DNA of 64,000 nt from Salinispira pacifica (GTDB lineage: Bacteria; Spirochaetota; Spirochaetia; DSM-27196; Salinispiraceae), in contig NC_023035.1 of assembly GCF_000507245.1 (NCBI RefSeq), positions 1,899,501-1,963,500 on the forward strand. Direction: 5' to 3'. Positions 46,990 through 55,615 of the stretch are shown piece by piece. The notes below the pieces were generated by a model. The model did no database searches. It worked only from the letters and a program-made list of their open reading frames with translations, and was not told the origin of the DNA. How positions within the stretch are numbered: the stretch's first letter is position 1; each line of letters begins with the position of its first letter. The position numbers and the translations under genes are program-made.

Positions 46990-48052
46990 ATCTATTTTCG
47001 TCCTCATCGCCCCGGGAGGATCCAGGGTCATTCACGTTTCCATTTGATGCAGGTCTTTTTTCGGGCATCTCCAATCCAAGATGATTGTATGCCCGATGGG
47101 TCACCGTCCTTCCCCGGGGAGTCCGCATGAGAAACCCCTGTTGGATCAGGTAGGGTTCATGAAAATCCTCCAGGGTATCCACCGATTCACCGATGGATAT
47201 GGCCAGTGTTTCAGCCCCAACGGGACCTCCGCGGTAATGGTGAATAATGCTTCTCAGTATTTCACGGTCCTGATGCTCAAGCCCAAGACTGTCAATCTTC
47301 AGGCGCTTCAGCCCCTGAGCCACCACATCCCGGGTAATTACACCGGAGCCGAGCACATCTGCAAAGTCCCGCATTCTCCTGAGAATTCGGTTCGCAATAC
47401 GGGGAGTCCCCCTGCTGCATTGGGCAATAAAGTCAATGGCATCCTGTTCAATTTCCACCTGGAGGATTCCCGAAGATCTTCGAATTACCGAGCTCAGCTC
47501 AGTGGGAGAATACAGTTCAATGCGGATATCAATGCCAAAGCGGCTGTAAAGTGGGCTGGCAACTTTACCGGCCTTGGTTGTGGCTCCAACCAAGGTAAAG
47601 GATGGCAGAGGAATTCGCACGTTTCGTGCAGCAGGACCCTGGCCGATTACCCAGTCCAGCTCGCCGTCTTCCATGGCGATATAAAGCATCTCTTCAATTA
47701 CCGGTTTCAAACGGTGAATCTCATCAATGAAAAAGACGGCGCCGTCTTCAAGAGTTGTGAGCATTCCTGCCAGATCTTTGGGCTTATCCAGCACAGGCGC
47801 AGAGGTGACCCGGAACTCAACACCCAATTCCTGTGCCACGATGCCCGCCAGGGTGGTTTTCCCCAATCCCGGGGGACCGGATAGAAAGAGATGATCAAGA
47901 GCCTCTCCCCTCTTCCGGGTTGCCTGTATGAAAATTGACAGATTATCCTTGATTCCTTCCTGACCCTGAAACTCTGATAGAAGCTGAGGTCGAAGATGGT
48001 GTTCTATTGTGTGATCTTCAGAAGACTGGCTTGCATCAAGGGAAAAATCCAT
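46964..48052 (-). CDS. ruvB: Holliday junction branch-migration ATPase RuvB
   Basis: RuvB is the AAA+ motor that moves Holliday junctions with RuvA. The protein has [20 protein letters not shown], Walker [20 protein letters not shown], Walker [10 protein letters not shown], sensor [19 protein letters not shown] and the C-terminal winged helix ([13 protein letters not shown]). ATG 48064 and 48052 are in frame; the latter has GGAG six bases upstream. The C-terminus carries an extra Asn/Asp-rich tail. It is in the yebC-ruvC-ruvA-ruvB-queA set. Confidence 0.95.
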   Translation of the reverse strand: MDFSLDASQSSEDHTIEHHLRPQLLSEFQGQEGIKDNLSIFIQATRKRGEALDHLFLSGPPGLGKTTLAGIVAQELGVEFRVTSAPVLDKPKDLAGMLTTLEDGAVFFIDEIHRLKPVIEEMLYIAMEDGELDWVIGQGPAARNVRIPLPSFTLVGATTKAGKVASPLYSRFGIDIRIELYSPTELSSVIRRSSGILQVEIEQDAIDFIAQCSRGTPRIANRILRRMRDFADVLGSGVITRDVVAQGLKRLKIDSLGLEHQDREILRSIIHHYRGGPVGAETLAISIGESVDTLEDFHEPYLIQQGFLMRTPRGRTVTHRAYNHLGLEMPEKRPASNGNVNDPGSSRGDEDENRYENQRFLF

Positions 48053-48072
48053 ACCTGACTCCATGTATCCGG

Positions 48073-48708
48073 TTAGCTGAGCTCAATAATTGCCTGCCGC
48101 AGGGCTTCGCCCTGCTCCAATGAAGGATTCTCTTTCAGGATCCTCTGAACTGCTACTCTGGCGGATTTTTTGTCAAACCCCATATCAACAAGAGCCTGAC
48201 TGAGTTGATCGTCAACAACTGTGTTGACTCCAGGAGTTTCGGTGGGAATGTCCTCCCCGTCGGCTTCTCCTGCAGTCCTGAACTCCAGCATTTGATCCTT
48301 CAGGGTAAGAATAATCTTTTTCGCCCCTTTCAATCCGATACCCGGAAGTGAGGTGAGAAAACCTTCATCCTCTCCCGCAATGGCCCGGGAGATTTCCGAT
48401 GGTGATACTGCTGAAAGGATCTTCATACTCTGGCGGGGACCGACTCCGTTCACCTTATTGAGAAGTAGAAACAGCTGCTTTTCATGAATGCTGGAAAAGC
48501 CGAACAGAGTCATTTGATCTTCACGGTGATAAAGATGTGTGTACAGCTGAATTTCCCCGGCGCCGGAATCATCACTGCTGATAAGGGAATGAATATCGTT
48601 TCTTGTCCGGGAACTCACTTCAAGTTCCCAGGAAATTCCGTTCCGGTCTTCGATGACCGCCGTGTTCTCCTGGAGTGGCCCCGGCAACCCTCGGATTGCA
48701 TATATCAT
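48073..48708 (-). CDS. ruvA: Holliday junction DNA helicase subunit RuvA
   Basis: RuvA binds the four-way junction and loads RuvB. The 211-residue protein begins [10 protein letters not shown], has the tandem helix-hairpin-helix core ([20 protein letters not shown], then [20 protein letters not shown]), and a C-terminal RuvB-contacting domain ([20 protein letters not shown]). The start overlaps the ruvC stop by four bases (ATGA). Confidence 0.95.
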   Translation of the reverse strand: MIYAIRGLPGPLQENTAVIEDRNGISWELEVSSRTRNDIHSLISSDDSGAGEIQLYTHLYHREDQMTLFGFSSIHEKQLFLLLNKVNGVGPRQSMKILSAVSPSEISRAIAGEDEGFLTSLPGIGLKGAKKIILTLKDQMLEFRTAGEADGEDIPTETPGVNTVVDDQLSQALVDMGFDKKSARVAVQRILKENPSLEQGEALRQAIIELS

Positions 48709-49205
48709 GATTGTATTATTCCAGAAAAACCCTGTTCCTGCCAGAGTGCATACGCTGCTGCCAGGGCGTCAGCCGCATGATCGCTTGAGGGGGCTTCCTT
48801 CATACCTAAAAGCAGTTGAACCATATGCTGCACCTGGGATTTTTCCGCTCTGCCCACCCCGCTGATTCGCTGCTTGATTTGAGGGGGCGATAAAGAAACT
48901 GCAGTTATTCCTGACATCTCACAGGCCAGAAGAATTACCCCTCTTGCATGAGCAACCGGAATGGCAGAGCCTACATTTTTGGCGAAAAAAATACTCTCTA
49001 TTCCTGCAGCCGACGGAGCGTAATGTTCCAAAACAGCCATGCATTTTTCATAAATTTGCAGCAGTCTGTTCTGCTCCGGCGATGCGGAGTCTGTACGAAT
49101 CTCACCATGTTCGAGCTGCCTGACACGGGAACCCTGAACTGAAATCACTCCATAGCCCGTGGAAGCAAGGCCGGGATCAAATCCAGCCAGAATTGTTTCA
49201 GGCAT
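48705..49205 (-). CDS. ruvC: Crossover junction endodeoxyribonuclease RuvC
   Basis: RuvC resolves Holliday junctions. Its RNase H-like fold shows the acidic residues: [15 protein letters not shown] (first Asp), [15 protein letters not shown] (Glu), and [14 protein letters not shown] with the final two acidic positions. ATG 49205 overlaps the yebC stop region and is preferred to an in-frame TTG at 49214, because GAGGG lies about eleven bases upstream. The product is 166 residues, normal for the family. Confidence 0.94.
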   Translation of the reverse strand: MPETILAGFDPGLASTGYGVISVQGSRVRQLEHGEIRTDSASPEQNRLLQIYEKCMAVLEHYAPSAAGIESIFFAKNVGSAIPVAHARGVILLACEMSGITAVSLSPPQIKQRISGVGRAEKSQVQHMVQLLLGMKEAPSSDHAADALAAAYALWQEQGFSGIIQS

Positions 49206-49941
49206 CCGGATCAAATCCCTCGGGAATCTCCAGGTTTGAGCTTACATTTTGAACATCATCGTTATCATCCAGGGTATCCAGAAGTTTCAGTACTTTCCTG
49301 GTTCCATCCTCATCAAGACTGATGTTGGCGTCTGCAATCATGGTCAGTTCCGACGAATCGGGAGTGAAGCCCTCTTCTTTCAGGCTTTCAAGAATCGTCT
49401 CGTAATCTTCAGCTGCGGTGATGATCTCTATGCTTTCTGAATCTGAAGACATATCCTCCGCTCCAAGTTCCAGAGCCTTTTCAAAAATCGTTTCCTCATC
49501 ATGATTTTCCGGAGAGAACGTAATAACGCCTTTTCGATTAAACATATAGGAAACACATCCGTTCTCACCAAGGTTGCCTCCGGCCTTGCTGAATATGGAC
49601 CGGACATCCGCAGCGGTTCGGTTTTTATTGTCTGTGAGGGTTTCAACCATCACCGCAACTCCGCCGGGTCCGTAGCCCTCATATACGTTTTCAAAATACT
49701 CCGTGCCTCCGAGTTCGCCCAGGCCTTTTTTGATGGCACGCTCGATATTATCTTTGGGCATATTGGCACTCCGGGCTTTCAGCACCGCGGTACGAAGCCT
49801 TGGATTTGTATCAATATCGCCGCCGCCCATTTTTGCGGCAACGGAAATCTCTTTTATGAGTTTTGTAAAGAGCTTGCCCCGTTTCGCATCAGCTGCGCCT
49901 TTTTTGTGTTTAATTGTGGACCATTTACTATGACCTGACAT
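49198..49941 (-). CDS. yebC: YebC/PmpR-family regulator or translation factor
   Basis: YebC-family proteins have been reported as DNA-binding regulators and, more recently, as translation factors that relieve stalling at polyproline. The protein begins [20 protein letters not shown], the family signature, followed by [16 protein letters not shown]-like (here [20 protein letters not shown]) and [19 protein letters not shown]. The frame extends to 50010, but ATG 49941 has AGGAG upstream and gives 247 residues. It heads the ruv operon, a common arrangement. Confidence 0.95.
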   Translation of the reverse strand: MSGHSKWSTIKHKKGAADAKRGKLFTKLIKEISVAAKMGGGDIDTNPRLRTAVLKARSANMPKDNIERAIKKGLGELGGTEYFENVYEGYGPGGVAVMVETLTDNKNRTAADVRSIFSKAGGNLGENGCVSYMFNRKGVITFSPENHDEETIFEKALELGAEDMSSDSESIEIITAAEDYETILESLKEEGFTPDSSELTMIADANISLDEDGTRKVLKLLDTLDDNDDVQNVSSNLEIPEGFDPDA

Positions 49942-50117
49942 CCGATAATCTCCTGTGTTTGTTAATTGCAGACTGGGAATGCGGCAGAACCCGGGAGCCT
50001 CTGCTGGCAATGGCCTCAGCTGATAAAAGCCTCAGCTGAAAATGGATGGAAATCGGCATCTGCAGTGTCCGAACATCGCATACACCCCTGAATTTATCAT
50101 AAATTTAAAGCATACGA

Positions 50118-50146
50118 AAGTTATCAGGGCCCGGTATATCTGTCAA
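50118..50146 (-). promoter_or_regulatory. Possible promoter for yebC-ruvCAB-queA
   Basis: TTGACA (50146-50141) on the minus strand is followed at 17 bases by TAACTT, a weak -10, in the 210-base gap between lepB and yebC. A second AT-rich stretch nearer to yebC contains TATGAT, so the true -10 is uncertain. The rest of this gap shows no gene. Confidence 0.35.
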
Positions 50147-50151
50147 GAATC

Positions 50152-50874
50152 TTATTCAGCCGCAGATTTTCGGCCAAAAAGATGAATTACTTTTCCGCGG
50201 ATTGCTGAAATATGAACCGGCCCCCATGACGGAGATCCGAATGCAGTTTTCCGGTTATCCGGAAGCAGAAAGACATGTTCATCCGGTACGGATTGGCTGT
50301 TGGTAAAATAATTATTCAGGCTGTCAGGGTGATTAAACGTCTCGTCTGGAAATGTCAGGCTGTATGTACTCTCTTGCACCAGACTTTCTTCAAGATAATC
50401 CCCATTGCCGTCTAATTGGACATATGCCCTCGATCCGTTGACATAAACCCTGTCTCCGGGTACTGCGATTACCCGGCGGATAATCCATGGACGCCTATGC
50501 TGGAACGGGCTGTCAATTCCCAGCCTCCGAATATGAAAAAAATCTAGCAAATCATATAAAACCGGAATATAGGGATCTTTGCTGAATGGTGATTGCAGAA
50601 CAACAATATCACCCCGTTCGGGAGAATCGAAATCAGGAAGACGCACATGCGTAAAAGGTAACATCAATCCATAGGGCAGCTTGGAAATTATCAAATTGTT
50701 ACCGGACTCAATCCCGGGCTGCATACTGCTGCTTGCGGCTTCAGCCGTATCCAGAAAAAAACTGGTGAGCACCTCGTAGAACAGGAACATGGAAAACAGA
50801 ATGGCCAGAAAGGAAAACACAATCCTCATCAATAAAGACCTGTGCCGGTATCCGGAAATCTTTTTCGTGCGCAT
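50152..50874 (-). CDS. lepB: Signal peptidase I-like protein with altered active-site motifs
   Basis: The protein has an N-terminal membrane segment (MRIVFSFLAILFSMFLFYEV) and the SPase I motif around the nucleophile Ser (AASSSMQPGIESGNNLIISK). The box D motif reads WIIRRVIAVPGDRV: the general-base Lys of IKRxxGxPGD is Arg. Box E is PDNRKTAFGSPSWGPV, against GDNRxxSxDSRxxG, so Ser, Asp and Arg positions are also changed. It may be catalytically altered or inactive. ATG 50874 is chosen because the longer frame to 50976 overlaps the smpB promoter. SmpB next door matches the T. pallidum TP0184-TP0185 order. Confidence 0.82.
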   Translation of the reverse strand: MRTKKISGYRHRSLLMRIVFSFLAILFSMFLFYEVLTSFFLDTAEAASSSMQPGIESGNNLIISKLPYGLMLPFTHVRLPDFDSPERGDIVVLQSPFSKDPYIPVLYDLLDFFHIRRLGIDSPFQHRRPWIIRRVIAVPGDRVYVNGSRAYVQLDGNGDYLEESLVQESTYSLTFPDETFNHPDSLNNYFTNSQSVPDEHVFLLPDNRKTAFGSPSWGPVHISAIRGKVIHLFGRKSAAE

Positions 50875-50904
50875 AAGCTGAAACACTACACAATCGGCAA
50901 AGAA

Positions 50905-50933
50905 TTGACAAGGAAAATACCCCTGCTTACAAT
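50905..50933 (+). promoter_or_regulatory. Strong sigma-70-type promoter for smpB
   Basis: TTGACA (50905-50910) and TACAAT (50928-50933) are spaced by 17 bases, about 75 bases upstream of smpB. Confidence 0.75.
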
Positions 50934-51008
50934 GCGCCTTACATCGGTAAACAAATATGAAGTAGTTCCCGGACAAAGAGTGTAAGATACTACAATAGGA
51001 TTAAATTA

Positions 51009-51467
51009 ATGGCGGAAGGAACCAAACTTCTCAGCAAAAACCGGCGTGCGTTTCACGAGTATCACATATTAGAACGGTACGAATGCGGGATTATGCTGGC
51101 AGGTACAGAAGTAAAAAGCATGAAGTCTGGAAAATACAGTTTCGTGGACAGTTATGCCAGGATAAAAAATAATGAACTTTGGCTTGTGGGACTGCACATC
51201 ACCCCGTATGACCACGGGAACATTCACAATCATGAGCCGGTACGTGACAGGAAGCTTCTGGTAAACAGAGACGAGTTGACCAAACTCGTTAGAAAAACTG
51301 ATGAAAAAGGGTTAACCCTGGTTCCTCTGAGTTTCTACCTCAAAGGCGGCCTGGTAAAAATGGAGCTTGGCGTGTGCCGGGGTAAAAAACTTCACGATAA
51401 GCGGGCAAGCATTAAAGAAAAAGATTTAAAACGGCAGTCCGAACGAGAGATGCGAGGCCGTATTTAG
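51009..51467 (+). CDS. smpB: SsrA-binding protein SmpB
   Basis: SmpB binds tmRNA and brings it to stalled ribosomes for trans-translation. The 152-residue protein has KLLSKNRRAFHEYHILERYE, GIMLAGTEVKSMKSGKYSFV, DSYARIKNNELWL, and KGLTLVPLSFYLKGGLVKME, then a basic C-terminal tail (DLKRQSEREMRGRI) as in the family. Its RNA partner ssrA begins about 940 bases downstream on the same strand. A strong promoter precedes it. Confidence 0.97.
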   Translation: MAEGTKLLSKNRRAFHEYHILERYECGIMLAGTEVKSMKSGKYSFVDSYARIKNNELWLVGLHITPYDHGNIHNHEPVRDRKLLVNRDELTKLVRKTDEKGLTLVPLSFYLKGGLVKMELGVCRGKKLHDKRASIKEKDLKRQSEREMRGRI

Positions 51468-51475
51468 GAGTTGCA

Positions 51476-52276
51476 GTGAAAAATTTTCCAGAACCCGGGG
51501 AACTCATTTCTTACCTGGAAGACGCAAAAGCATTTGCCCGTATCGGAGGCAACATCAGTTCTCATTACTTTGGCAGCCAGATTGATGTACATTGGAAGGC
51601 CGATGACAGTCCCGTTACCAAAGCGGACCGGGAAAGCGAACAAGCAATGAAAAAAGCCATTCTTGAAAAATTTCCCGACCACAGCGTTCTTGGAGAAGAA
51701 TTCGGTGAAAGCGGCACTGCCGATTCACCATGGCAATGGGTTCTTGATCCGATTGACGGCACAAAAAGTTTCATCCACGGTATTCCCCTTTATACCGTTC
51801 TCGTTTCACTGACTTATAAAAAGGAACCTGTGATCGGCGTTGTTTACAACCCTCAAAGTAATGAAATGTTGGCGGCGGGAATGGGTATGGGGTGCTGGTA
51901 TAACGATTCAGCATGCCGGGTCAGCGAAACATCAAGCCTGTCCGAAGCCCGGCTCATGACTACCGATCCCGGCGATCTTATAAGAAGGTCAGGCAACCCC
52001 GGGATTGAACTTTTAAAGACTTCGGCCATAAGCAGAACCTGGGCCGATGCCTATGGATATCTGCTCGTTGCCACCGGAAGAGCCGATGTAATGCTGGATC
52101 CCATTATGTCACTGTGGGACATAGCCTGTCTTTACCCCATAATCAGTGAAGCAGGTGGTGAAATTACGGATATACGGGGAAAACGGGGTATATCCGACAG
52201 TGCGGTTGCCAGCAACGGTATTCTCCATCAGGAAATTATGTCAGTATTAGGCAACAATGAGTATCATCAGCATTAA
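51476..52276 (+). CDS. Inositol-monophosphatase-family phosphatase (HisN-like)
   Basis: The 266-residue protein has the Mg-dependent phosphatase motifs: GEEFGESG (Glu pair), WVLDPIDGTKSFIHGIPLYT (DPxDGT metal site) and LWDIACLYPIISEAGGEITD (WD...GG). It is nearest in pattern to the HisN type (histidinol-phosphatase or inositol-phosphatase), but substrate cannot be fixed from sequence. GTG at 51476 has TAGGAG upstream. It is nine bases after smpB, so the two are co-transcribed. Confidence 0.82.
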   Translation: MKNFPEPGELISYLEDAKAFARIGGNISSHYFGSQIDVHWKADDSPVTKADRESEQAMKKAILEKFPDHSVLGEEFGESGTADSPWQWVLDPIDGTKSFIHGIPLYTVLVSLTYKKEPVIGVVYNPQSNEMLAAGMGMGCWYNDSACRVSETSSLSEARLMTTDPGDLIRRSGNPGIELLKTSAISRTWADAYGYLLVATGRADVMLDPIMSLWDIACLYPIISEAGGEITDIRGKRGISDSAVASNGILHQEIMSVLGNNEYHQH

Positions 52277-52361
52277 AATCCCAATACATCATGATACCCA
52301 CGAGCCTGAAGAGTCGGAGTCGGCATTTACACACTCATCTGCCGGCATATGATGAATACTC

Positions 52362-52390
52362 TTGAATAAGCCTTTGATAATACGTATATT
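52362..52390 (+). promoter_or_regulatory. Promoter of ssrA
   Basis: TTGAAT (52362-52367) and TATATT (52385-52390) are spaced by 17 bases, about 20 bases upstream of the mature tmRNA 5' end, leaving a short leader for RNase P removal. Confidence 0.65.
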
Positions 52391-52408
52391 ATCCTTTGCA
52401 AAAAACAT

Positions 52409-52755
52409 GGGGGTGTTCCGGATTCGACTGGAGCGGATCCAGGGATACGTTGCAGGTGGAGCGCCATCTCCTGATTGGCAACCTTTATAACTGCTAACGA
52501 TGCAGATTATGCAATGGCAGCCTAAATAGTGCTGTCACGGACACTCAGGGTGCAGTCCTGAATCCTGAACTGTCTGTTAGAAACCAGGACTTGCTTTCTG
52601 TCGGGCTTTGACGGCAGGAGGGACTTTTTCAAAGACCGGATGTGGAAAGGCCTGTCGACCGGCCTGAAGCGTCTTAAAAATCAAATGCGTTGACTAAACC
52701 TGTAGACGCGTATTTCTTACCCTTCAGGACGCGGGTTCAACTCCCGCCACCTCCA
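52409..52755 (+). ncRNA. ssrA: Transfer-messenger RNA (tmRNA)
   Basis: The gene begins GGGGGTGTTCCGGATTCGAC and ends with a T-arm (GCGGGTTCAACTCCCGC) and CACCTCCA. The 5' GGGGGTG pairs with 3' CACCTCC as a seven-pair acceptor stem with a G-U at the third pair, the alanine identity element. CCA is not encoded. The tag frame starts at GCT 52493 and stops at TAA 52523-52525; it reads ANDADYAMAA, ten residues ending with the Ala-Ala degradation signal. It rescues stalled ribosomes with SmpB, encoded just upstream. Confidence 0.97.
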
Positions 52756-52757
52756 AT

Positions 52758-52789
52758 AAAAGCTTCCAACCGCAAGGGGGGAAGCTTTT
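52758..52789 (+). terminator. Intrinsic terminator of ssrA
   Basis: AAAAGCTTCC (52758-52767) pairs with GGAAGCTTTT (52780-52789), and a T-rich stretch follows. Confidence 0.85.
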
Positions 52790-52799
52790 GTATATAATT

Positions 52800-52822
52800 A
52801 GTGCACCAAAGCTTGTAAAAAA
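52800..52822 (+). repeat. Left terminal inverted repeat of the IS
   Basis: Twenty-three bases, exactly complementary to 54174-54196. Confidence 0.9.
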
Positions 52823-52868
52823 ACACAGCAAATTCAAGCAGCAGTAATTCTTTTCCGGTGTATGGTTT

Positions 52869-54065
52869 ATGAACACATTACAACCATACATCACCAGACT
52901 GCTGACCCAAATCAGCACAAATTCTCTTGAATTTACTCACCACAGCCCGGTCCCCCACTGCTCAAACCCCCATTGCCCCCGGTTTGCAGACCAGAAACCC
53001 CATGATCAGTCATGGTTCAGGTTTCATGGATGCTACTTCACCAAAGCCTTCGGCAGGGTTCCGCGTTATCGCTGTCAGGATTGCGGCAAGACCTTTTCCC
53101 TCCAGACATTCCGCATGGATTACTACGTGAAAAAGCCGGTGGACTACATCCAGCTGATTCGCCAGCTTGTCTCTTCCAGCGGACAGGGCAACATGACCCG
53201 TTTCACCGGTATGCGCTATGAGCAGATCCAGAACAGATACGAGCGCATCTGCCGGGTACTTCTGGCCATCCATTCTGATATGCGCAAGCTGATCAAACCG
53301 GAAGATGAGTTCGCCCTGGACGGCTTTGAATCCTTCAGCGTGAGTCAGTTCTTCCCCAACAACATCAATATCCTGGTGGGAAGCGGCTCAGAGTTGATAT
53401 ACGCAATGGGATATTCCCAGCTGAGGCGTAAAGGACGGATGACTGAAAGACAGCGGCAGAAGCGAACTGACTTAGAGCAAACCCTGGGCAAGGCTCCGGG
53501 AAATGCCGTTGAGAAATCGGTCCAGTCCATCCTTACCCACTTGTGTAAATACATGAAAGATAAAGACATACCGAATGTTACGCTGAATACCGACTATCAC
53601 AAGGCGTATGTTCGGGCCCTTTCGAAGGTGCCTGAGGGCAGGTCCCGGATACATCATCGTCAGCATTCATCCACCCTGCCGCGCACCCCGTCAAACCGGC
53701 TGTTCCCGGTGAATTATGTGGACCGGCAGTTTCGCAAAGATCAGGCGAACCACGTGCGGGAGTCGGTACAGTTCGCCCGATCTCCTGCCGCAATGATGGT
53801 GCGGCTGAGCATATATCAGATGGTTCATAATTATCTAATGCCCCGGAGGGTACGGGATCAGAGAAAAGGAAACTGGAAGACCAGAGGAGAACAGCTTGGC
53901 GTTCCGGGATGGAAGCTTCATGAGGTAATCAGAAAACACTGGGATAGGAGAGTGTTTCTGAACAAATGCAGCTTATGGGAACCTGAGAAGATGACCTGGC
54001 TGCTTGGATGGCGAAACCGGGGGATTGATTCAGGCCGCAGGCTGCCGTTTCATGTGTGGGTGTGA
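52869..54065 (+). CDS. DDE-type transposase with N-terminal zinc ribbon
   Basis: The 398-residue protein has an N-terminal zinc-ribbon (HCSNPHCPRF, then YRCQDCGKTFSLQ), a helix-turn-helix-like stretch (QGNMTRFTGMRYEQIQNRYE) and an RNase H-like core. Candidate catalytic acids are the Asp in FALDGFESF, the Asp in TLNTDYHKAY, and an Asp in NYVDRQFRKDQANHVR; the last region, ending FARS, resembles the IS1-type C-terminal motif. It is longer than IS1 (232 residues) and IS1595 proteins, so it may be a distinct group. It is intact and is the only gene in the element. Confidence 0.85.
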   Translation: MNTLQPYITRLLTQISTNSLEFTHHSPVPHCSNPHCPRFADQKPHDQSWFRFHGCYFTKAFGRVPRYRCQDCGKTFSLQTFRMDYYVKKPVDYIQLIRQLVSSSGQGNMTRFTGMRYEQIQNRYERICRVLLAIHSDMRKLIKPEDEFALDGFESFSVSQFFPNNINILVGSGSELIYAMGYSQLRRKGRMTERQRQKRTDLEQTLGKAPGNAVEKSVQSILTHLCKYMKDKDIPNVTLNTDYHKAYVRALSKVPEGRSRIHHRQHSSTLPRTPSNRLFPVNYVDRQFRKDQANHVRESVQFARSPAAMMVRLSIYQMVHNYLMPRRVRDQRKGNWKTRGEQLGVPGWKLHEVIRKHWDRRVFLNKCSLWEPEKMTWLLGWRNRGIDSGRRLPFHVWV

Positions 54066-54173
54066 CTGAACTGAAGTGTAAGAGAAGTGGCGGTCAGGGC
54101 TGGTTGTAGACGTGAAATCGGGCTGGATTCCGGATCGATTTTTCGGAGCGTATCGGCCGGATTGCGACGAAAG

Positions 54174-54196
54174 TTTTTTACAAGCTTTGGTGCACT
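54174..54196 (-). repeat. Right terminal inverted repeat of the IS
   Basis: Exact complement of 52800-52822. Confidence 0.9.
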
Positions 54197-54252
54197 GAAA
54201 AACCGTTTAAAGTCTGGTATTTGTTCCGATAATCATTACCAGGAGAGTTCAC

Positions 54253-54810
54253 ATGATACCAGCACTCATTGTTATTGCCTTTTTTCTTTCTCTTGGGACG
54301 GCATTCTACAGCCTATACAGAAAACTGATTTTGGAAGAATTCATAGGTGAGTGTGATATGCTCAAAGACAGGATCCATATTTTGTACAGAAGATGGGCAA
54401 AATCCTTATCGACAGAGGGTTTTTACCGTGAACATCTTCAGCTTCTCGTTTTTGGCGGAGCATGCGGGAATACTGAAGATAATCAGCTCCTGCTTGAGGT
54501 TCTGTATCAGCAATTGATGCTTTTAGAGCTGCCCCTTCAAGAGGAAATCCTTGCTGCAAGGGATGAATACGCAAAGATGGTTCGCAGGTATTCTCTGCGT
54601 ATCTCTGCCTCAGCGGCTATCAGTGTGGTCCGGTACGAAGTCGTTCATCGAATCAGAATGATCTCACACGGCGAGAATGACCAAAATATTATCTCTGATT
54701 ATCCAGGGGCTCTTATCAGCCGCTTAACAAGAGTTATGAGTGCTTTCACAAGTGCAGACGCTTCTTCAAGGCGTGGCGAACCCTTGGCACTCGGTAGATC
54801 AGGTAGATAA
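54253..54810 (+). CDS. Small membrane-anchored protein of unknown function
   Basis: The 185-residue frame begins with a membrane anchor (IPALIVIAFFLSLGTAFYSL), followed by a helical cytoplasmic or periplasmic domain without recognised motifs. CCAGGAGAG lies just before ATG 54253. The C-terminal 65 bases overlap the 3' end of the DUF6320-like gene on the other strand. The gene begins 57 bases beyond the insertion sequence, so its promoter might be disturbed or supplied by the element. Confidence 0.6.
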   Translation: MIPALIVIAFFLSLGTAFYSLYRKLILEEFIGECDMLKDRIHILYRRWAKSLSTEGFYREHLQLLVFGGACGNTEDNQLLLEVLYQQLMLLELPLQEEILAARDEYAKMVRRYSLRISASAAISVVRYEVVHRIRMISHGENDQNIISDYPGALISRLTRVMSAFTSADASSRRGEPLALGRSGR

Positions 54811-55612
54811 TCAATGCTGCTGCCAGTGACGACATGAGTACAATGGATGACCAACGGGATACATGAAGTTGAATATCCAGGAAGCGGCTGACAAGAACAT
54901 CAATTCCCATGTTAAATAACCCGATGTACACCAGAATCAGAGAGCTAAGCCGATATCTGCGGCGCCGAATACTGCTGGCAGTGAAAAACACTGCGGCAAG
55001 AAATGCGGTGGTTAGTAGCGAGATGGGCAGTCCCAGCTCAACAAACCATTTACTGTCAGAGTACCCTTCTTGAATAATCAGCAGATACGACGCAAGGATC
55101 AGTCCATCAAGGACGGCTGCAAACAGCCCTTTGCCTCCCCTGAGAATAGTGGGCACTACCAGTATTGCAGTCACAGTCAGAATTGAAGAGGAAGCGAGTA
55201 TTCCCCAGCCGGAGTATCCTGTAATTATATCAAGTAAAAATAGATATGAAGCGGTTGTAACCATATCGGCTGTCAGTGCTGCACCGATGGATTTTCGAAG
55301 AAAAAGAAGCGGAAAGGCCAGGATCAACCATGCGAATGATAGAGATAGAAGCACAATTCCTGCCCAGTCTGCACTGCTGTCCGGGGCAACATCCACGGTT
55401 ATGCTGATAATTCCCGCAAGAATAAACAGAATCGTAAACAGGCCCATAATATTGGATGCTGGTTTGGGTGGCTGTGGTGCCTGTTTGGTCACAGGATATA
55501 AATCCTGCTCTGTATCAATCTGATAGTTCTTCTTCATTACCGGCGTATGGCAAAGGGGGCATTCCGGTTCAGAAGCCGCCAGTTCAACTCCGCATTCCAC
55601 GCAATATGGCAT
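54746..55612 (-). CDS. Zinc-ribbon, multi-pass membrane protein (DUF6320-like)
   Basis: The 288-residue protein begins MPYCVECGVELAASEPECPL with two CxxC pairs forming a zinc ribbon, followed by a short linker and about eight hydrophobic spans (IMGLFTILFILAGIISITV, GIVLLSLSFAWLILAFPLLF and others). This layout matches the DUF6320 family as I know it, which is often next to acyltransferase genes, as here (three-base gap). The likely role is a membrane partner of that enzyme, but this is inference. Confidence 0.72.
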   Translation of the reverse strand: MPYCVECGVELAASEPECPLCHTPVMKKNYQIDTEQDLYPVTKQAPQPPKPASNIMGLFTILFILAGIISITVDVAPDSSADWAGIVLLSLSFAWLILAFPLLFLRKSIGAALTADMVTTASYLFLLDIITGYSGWGILASSSILTVTAILVVPTILRGGKGLFAAVLDGLILASYLLIIQEGYSDSKWFVELGLPISLLTTAFLAAVFFTASSIRRRRYRLSSLILVYIGLFNMGIDVLVSRFLDIQLHVSRWSSIVLMSSLAAALIIYLIYRVPRVRHALKKRLHL

Positions 55613-55615
55613 CAG

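Larger units (their letters stand above)
52800..54196 (+). mobile_element. Complete insertion sequence of about 1.4 kb
   Basis: The element is bounded by perfect 23-base inverted repeats (52800-52822 and 54174-54196) beginning AGTGCACCAAAGCTTGT and contains one intact transposase gene. It has inserted ten bases beyond the ssrA terminator. No target duplication is visible next to the ends. The two MITE-like elements in this window have related ends. Family placement is tentative: the transposase resembles the IS1/IS1595 group. Confidence 0.9.

Noticed and set aside
52741-54200. Integrative island using the ssrA 3' end as attachment site
   Set aside because: No second copy of the ssrA 3' end and no integrase were seen; the adjacent element is a self-contained IS starting after the terminator.
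52790-54206. Target-site duplication around the IS
   Set aside because: The bases next to the two ends do not match over any useful length, nor do those of the MITE copies.
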